Shown: piece after piece, positions 59,301 through 64,000 of the stretch
How the letters are laid out: every line of letters starts with the position of its first letter
Position numbering within the stretch: position 1 is the first letter of the stretch
DNA from: Limnomonas spitsbergensis
Lineage: Eukaryota > Chlorophyta > Chlorophyceae > Chlamydomonadales
Direction: 5' to 3'
Length of the DNA stretch: 64,000 nucleotides
Assembly: GCA_037349105.1 (NCBI GenBank)
Contig: JAYJMM010000004.1
Coordinates: 5,173,001-5,237,000, forward strand
The notes under the pieces: model-generated
The model's input: only the letters and a program-made list of their open reading frames with translations
What the model was told of the DNA's origin: nothing
The model's database searches: none
Made by a program: the position numbers and the translations under genes

Positions 59301-62300
59301 GGTTGCATGGTTACCTCTCAACCCTCCACCACCTCACCGTAGGTGGATGAGGTGGTTCAGGTGCGGTGGAAAGATAGGGTCGAGGGTTGCATGGTTACCT
59401 CTCAACCCTCCACCACCTCACCGTAGGTGGATGAGGTGGTTCAGGTGCGGTGGAAAGATAGGATTGAGGGTTGCATGGTTACCTCTCAACCCTCCACCAC
59501 CTCACCGTAGGTGGATGAGGTGGTTTAGGTGGGGTGGAAAGATAGGATTGAGGGTTGCATGGTTACCTCTCAACCCTCCACCACCTCACCGTAGGTGGAT
59601 GAGGTGGCTCAGGTGGGATGGAAAGATAGGATTGAGGGTTGCATGGTTACCTCTCAACCCTCCACCACCTCACCGTAGGTGGATGAGGTGGTTTAGGTGG
59701 GATGGAAAGATAGGGTCGAGGGTTGCATGGTTACCTCTCAACCCTCCACCACCTCACCGTAGGTGGATGAGGTGGTTCAGGTGCGGTGGAAAGATAGGGT
59801 CGAGGGTTGCATGGTTACCTCTCAACCCTCCACCACCTCACCGTAGGTGGATGAGGTGGTTTAGGTGGGATGGAAAGATAGGATTGAGGGTTGCATGGTT
59901 ACCTCTCAACCCTCCACCACCTCACCGTAGGTGGATGAGGTGGTTCAGGTGGGATGGAAAGATAGGATTGAGGGTTGCATGGTTACCTCTCAACCCTCCA
60001 CCACCTCACCGTAGGTGGATGAGGTGGTTTAGGTGGGATGGAAAGATAGGGTCGAGGGTTGCATGGTTACCTCTCAACCCTCCACCACCTCACCGTAGGT
60101 GGATGAGGTGGTTTAGGTGGGATGGAAAGATAGGGTCGAGGGTTGCATGGTTACCTCTCAACCCTCCACCACCTCACCGTAGGTGGATGAGGTGGTTTAG
60201 GTGGGATGGAAAGATAGGATTGAGGGTTGCATGGTTACCTCTCAACCCTCCACCACCTCACCGTAGGTGGATGAGGTGGTTTAGGTGGGATGGAAAGATA
60301 GGGTCGAGGGTTGCATGGTTACCTCTCAACCCTCCACCACCTCACCGTAGGTGGATGAGGTGGTTTAGGTGGGATGGAAAGATAGGATTGAGGGTTGCAT
60401 GGTTACCTCTCAACCCTCCACCACCTCACCGTAGGTGGATGAGGTGGTTTAGGTGCGGTGGAAAGATAGGATTGAGGGTTGCATGGTTACCTCTCAACCC
60501 TCCACCACCTCACCGTAGGTGGATGAGGTGGTTTAGGTGGGATGGAAAGATAGGATTGAGGGTTGCATGGTTACCTCTCAACCCTCCACCACCTCACCGT
60601 AGGTGGATGAGGTGGTTCAGGTGGGATGGAAAGATAGGATTGAGGGTTGCATGGTTACCTCTCAACCCTCCACCACCTCACCGTAGGTGGATGAGGTGGT
60701 TTAGGTGGGATGGAAAGATAGGATTGAGGGTTGCATGGTTACCTCTCAACCCTCCACCACCTCACCGTAGGTGGATGAGGTGGTTCAGGTGCGGTGGAAA
60801 GATAGGGTCGAGGGTTGCATGGTTACCTCTCAACCCTCCACCACCTCACCGTAGGTGGATGAGGTGGTTTAGGTGGGATGGAAAGATAGGATTGAGGGTT
60901 GCATGGTTACCTCTCAACCCTCCACCACCTCACCGTAGGTGGATGAGGTGGTTTAGGTGGGATGGAAAGATAGGGTCGAGGGTTGCATGGTTACCTCTCA
61001 ACCCTCCACCACCTCACCGTAGGTGGATGAGGTGGTTTAGGTGGGATGGAAAGATAGGATTGAGGGTTGCATGGTTACCTCTCAACCCTCCACCACCTCA
61101 CCGTAGGTGGATGAGGTGGTTCAGGTGCGGTGGAAAGATAGGGTCGAGGGTTGCATGGTTACCTCTCAACCCTCCACCACCTCACCGTAGGTGGATGAGG
61201 TGGTTTAGGTGGGATGGAAAGATAGGGTCGAGGGTTGCATGGTTACCTCTCAACCCTCCACCACCTCACCGTAGGTGGATGAGGTGGTTTAGGTGGGATG
61301 GAAAGATAGGATTGAGGGTTGCATGGTTACCTCTCAACCCTCCACCACCTCACCGTAGGTGGATGAGGTGGTTCAGGTGGGATGGAAAGATAGGATTGAG
61401 GGTTGCATGGTTACCTCTCAACCCTCCACCACCTCACCGTAGGTAGGATTGAGGGTTGCATGGTTACCTCTCAACCCTCCACCACCTCACCGTAGGTGGA
61501 TGAGGTGGTTCAGGTGGGATGGAAAGATAGGATTCGAGGGTTGCATGGTTACCTCTCAACCCTCCACCACCTCACCGTAGGTGGATGAGGTGGTTTAGGT
61601 GGGATGGAAAGATAGGATTGAGGGTTGCATGGTTACCTCTCAACCCTCCACCACCTCACCGTAGGTGGATGAGGTGGTTTCAGGTGCGGGATGGAAAGAT
61701 AGGATTCGAGGGTTGCATGGTTACCTCTCAACCCTCCACCACCTCACCGTAGGTGGATGAGGTGGTTTAGGTGGGAATGGAAAGATAGGATTGAGGGTTG
61801 CATGGTTACCTCTCAAACCCTCCACCACCTCACCGTAGGTGGATGAGGTGGTTTCGGTGGGATGGAAAGATAGGATTCGAGGGTTGCATGGTTACCTCTC
61901 AACCCTCCACCACCTCACCGTAGGTGGATGAGGTGGTTTAGGTGGGATGGAAAGATAGGATTGAGGGTTGCATGGTTACCTCTCAACCCTCCACCCACCT
62001 CACCGTAGGTGGATGAGGTGGTTCAGGTGGGATGGAAAGATAGGGTCGAGGGTTGCATGGTTACCTCTCAACCCTCCACCACCTCACCGTAGGTGGATGA
62101 GGTGGTTTAGGTGGGATGGAAAGATAGGGTCGAGGGTTGCATGGTTACCTCTCAACCCTCCACCACCTCACCGTAGGTGGATGAGGTGGTTTAGGTGGGA
62201 TGGAAAGATAGGGTCGAGGGTTGCATGGTTACCTCTCAACCCTCCACCACCTCACCGTAGGTGGATGAGGTGGTTCAGGTGGGATGGAAAGATAGGATTG

Positions 62301-63668
62301 AGGGTTGCATGGTTACCTCTCAACCCTCCACCACCTCACCGTAGGTGGATGAGGTGGTTAGGGATGGAAGATAGGTGAGGGTTGCATGGTTACCTCTCAA
62401 CCCTCCACCACCTCACCGTAGGTGGATGAGGTGGTTTAGGTGGGATGGAAAGATAGGATTGAGGGTTGCATGGTTACCTCTCAACCCTCCACCACCTCAC
62501 CGTAGGTGGATGAGGTGGTTTAGGTGGGATGGAAAGATAGGGTCGAGGGTTGCATGGTTACCTCTCAACCCTCCACCACCTCACCGTAGGTGGATGAGGT
62601 GGTTCAGGTGGGATGGAAAGATAGGATTGAGGGTTGCATGGTTACCTCTCAACCCTCCACCACCTCACCGTAGGTGGATGAGGTGGTTCAGGTGGGATGG
62701 AAAGATAGGGTCGAGGGTTGCATGGTTACCTCTCAACCCTCCACCACCTCACCGTAGGTGGATGAGGTGGTTCAGGTGCGGTGGAAAGATAGGGTCGAGG
62801 GTTGCATGGTTACCTCTCAACCCTCCACCACCTCACCGTAGGTGGATGAGGTGGTTTAGGTGGGATGGAAAGATAGGATTGAGTGCTGAATGCTCATCCA
62901 TCTCACTCTCTTGGCTATGCTTATAACCCCACCTGTTTGAAGGGTGTGGGTGGCAGCTTATCCAGCAACCGCATCAAGCTCTCCGTGTAGACAGGTGGGA
63001 GCATGTCTGTCTTGGTGGCAAGGATCTGTCCCAGTTTGAGGTAGAAGCCCTGCATGAGGAAGGAGGGGAAGGATTGCATGGATGCGATTGGGGGAATGGG
63101 ATCGCTGGCATCGGACCCAGCTTGAGGTACAAGACCAGGGTGGAGATTGGGGGGAGGGAGACATTTGAGGGATTGATGTGAATAATGTGATTGAGTGCGT
63201 AAGGCAGTGACCAGGCTTCTATACGATGGGGTAAATATGGATTCTCAATGTGCAGGGCACCTTCGTCCCATCCTGTGATGCCTGAGGCGGTCAAGCTCAT
63301 GCACCTCTTTACCCAGCTCGATGCGGGGTTGAGACTTTAGGGTTCATCCTTAAACATAATCATTTATGAATCCTCAACACGTTGGGGTGATCCAAAGTGA
63401 CTACCATGTCCCTTGTGGCAGCTTCTTCTTAGAAGCAGCCTAACTACCGTGTCTGCTGCCTTGATGAGTACGTCACACATCTTTCACGTCTGGTGTTGGA
63501 GAGTCCTGCCAGCTAGCCCCAAAGCATCAACTGAAAACTGACACAAATCAGTCGCCACCCTGACGTACCTTGAGGTCGCTCAAAACGTCAAAGATGTGTC
63601 CAGCAGCTTCCTCATGTTGGGCCCGCCACAGCGCCTCTGCCCGCTCCGGGCCAGTGCAGCGCTGAGCC
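47386..63668 (-). CDS. ABC1/UbiB (ADCK) family atypical kinase; 5' end unresolved
   Basis: Exons in coding order: 63569-63668, 62933-63049, 54534-54629, 53888-54076, 52877-52975, 52623-52754, 51923-52019, 51499-51575, 50814-50951, 50040-50131, 48362-48428, 47386-48060; about 625 residues are resolved. Motifs: the KxGQ signature in GFYLKLGQILATKTDMLPP; ASATIAQVHQAKL in place of the glycine loop; VVIKVQHRG with the ATP-binding Lys; VPLEFNFLREAESAQ (position of the ExD motif, with Asn for Asp); catalytic FHSDPHPGNLM; metal-binding LLDFGQ. Then GYILFDTRMD, DLFMVVRVVTLLRG and SSLGVDVSS complete the fold. ABC1 kinases act in mitochondria or plastids, mostly in prenylquinone (ubiquinone, plastoquinone) metabolism. 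Which branch this belongs to cannot be told by eye. The last exon adds about 200 Gly/Ser/Pro-rich residues after the domain, unusual for the family. The first coding exon with its targeting peptide was not found and may lie right of 63668 or outside the window. Confidence 0.93.
50132..50560. repeat. 57-bp tandem array of repeated splice acceptors
   Basis: Seven units of GGGGCAACATGCAACGGGCA, GGGAGGGGCAGCAGGCAAGG and TGGGGAAATGGCCTGAT. On the minus strand each unit has CATGTTGCCCCATCAG|GCCATTTC, a copy of the real acceptor TGTTGCCCCCTCAG|GCCATTTC of exon 50040-50131. The unit is 19 codons and open in the same frame as that exon. Confidence 0.93.
51821..51838. repeat. Interstitial TTTAGGG run
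   Basis: GGGTTTAGGGTTTAGGG in an ABC1 kinase intron. A short CGCTATAAAAC tandem repeat is nearby at about 51716-51760. Confidence 0.75.
53341..53812. repeat. Two decayed copies of an ABC1 kinase exon donor junction
   Basis: 53740-53812 (TGCAGTACCTGCCCGCAGTC CTCGAAAACGGTGCTGGAGA GGTCAACGCC) and 53345-53412 (GCAGCACCTGCTCCCAGGGC TCGTCAATGAAGCTGGA) resemble the donor and last approximately 60 bases of exon 53888-54076 (GCAGTACCTGCTCGCAGTAC). Both lie in the intron immediately downstream (coding sense). Confidence 0.8.
55054..62884. repeat. 84-bp minisatellite array (about 93 units) filling an intron
   Basis: Unit of 84 bp: AGGTGGATGAGGTGGTTTAG, GTGGGATGGAAAGATAGGAT, TGAGGGTTGCATGGTTACCT, CTCAACCCTCCACCACCTCA, CCGT. 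Variants at a few positions (TTTAGG/TTCAGG, GGGATGG/GCGGTGG/GTTCGGTGG, ATTGAG/GTCGAG) mark individual units. Two inverted repeats lie within or across each unit: GGGTTG..CAACCC, and ACCACCTCA..TGAGGTGGT across the unit junction. The array occupies nearly all of the 54630-62932 intron of the ABC1 kinase gene. The plus strand is a single 2,116-codon open frame (28-residue repeat), explained by a stop-free unit of 28 codons, antisense to the host gene. Confidence 0.98.
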
Positions 63669-63724
63669 CTGACAGGGAAAATACATTGGAAGAGAGGAAG
63701 CGAATACAGGCATCCCGGTATGTT

Positions 63725-63772
<48 letters not shown>

Positions 63773-64000
63773 TATTGTGCGCCTGTGCTTACTGCCGGAA
63801 CACTTGACCCTGAGAGAGAAGGACAGCAACAGCAGCAGCAGCAGCAGTGTGGAAAAAAAAACAGAAGCAGCAGAAGCAGCAAAACGTGCCTGAGCTCAAT
63901 CAGTCTGAAGGATGAGCAGGCAGCAGGCAATAACAGAGGGCCGGCAGCCACCACTTCAGCCATCATCTCGCACAGCACAAGCTCACGCAGCACTGCAACT
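63669..64000. other. Right edge, upstream of the last resolved ABC1 kinase exon
   Basis: Microsatellites plus a minus-strand open frame at 63580-63993 that is mostly translated (AAC)n and (AGC)n repeats. Its outermost residues (MLRELVLCEMMAEVVAAG) could belong to a 5' exon of the kinase gene but match nothing I recognise. Confidence 0.4.
63723..63771. repeat. (AAC)n microsatellite
   Basis: About 16 perfect CAA units, with a CAGCAG run nearby at 63826-63847. Both are probably intronic or upstream in the ABC1 kinase gene. Confidence 0.95.

Noticed and set aside
55096..61446. 2,116-residue open frame on the plus strand
   Set aside because: It is a stop-free reading of an 84-bp (28-codon) minisatellite, antisense inside an intron of the ABC1 kinase gene, with no non-repetitive sequence or domain. 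Kept only as a remark in the array entry.
63548..63993. Minus-strand ORFs with poly-Cys and poly-Val
   Set aside because: Poly-Cys and poly-Val are translations of (AAC)n and (AGC)n. Only 63569-63668 is a supported exon.

Overview
The window is nuclear DNA of an intron-rich eukaryote, most likely a flagellated green alga. Evidence: six protein genes that only make sense as many short exons joined by GT-AG introns; a ciliary gene (ARMC9-like); interstitial plant-type TTTAGGG runs at 25403-25430 and 51821-51838; and abundant mini- and microsatellites. I could not fix the species from sequence alone. There are no bacterial operons, CRISPR arrays or rRNA genes.

Layout, left to right. 1-4331 is a minisatellite in the intron before the first visible exon of an ARMC9-like gene (+, 4396-10890, 5' end outside the window). 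10891-15058 has no recognisable gene. An FkbM-type methyltransferase with an N-terminal membrane anchor lies on the minus strand (15059-19955); its third intron contains an antisense Gag-like ORF. 19956-22813 is repeat-rich. Ribulose-phosphate 3-epimerase (minus, 22814-27553) and a 540-residue FGGY-family pentulose kinase (minus, 28055-35086) follow in tandem. A histone H2A C-terminal fragment (+) is at 35796-36040, then repeats. A minus-strand gene at 38413-45668 joins an MJ1316/DUF504-like domain, an F-box and a WD40 propeller. An ABC1/UbiB-type atypical kinase (minus, 47386 to at least 63668) fills the rest; an 8.3 kb intron in it is almost entirely an 84-bp minisatellite.

The kinase and epimerase could act in series (D-ribulose to ribulose 5-phosphate to xylulose 5-phosphate) if the kinase uses D-ribulose. 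The other genes show no obvious shared pathway.

The most unusual feature is structural. In at least five of the six genes, introns carry decayed or tandemly amplified copies of the adjacent exon's splice junction (acceptor plus the start of the exon, or donor plus its end). Several minisatellites appear to have grown from such copies. Some have units that are a multiple of 3 and stay in frame with the neighbouring exon, so unit-by-unit alternative splicing is conceivable.
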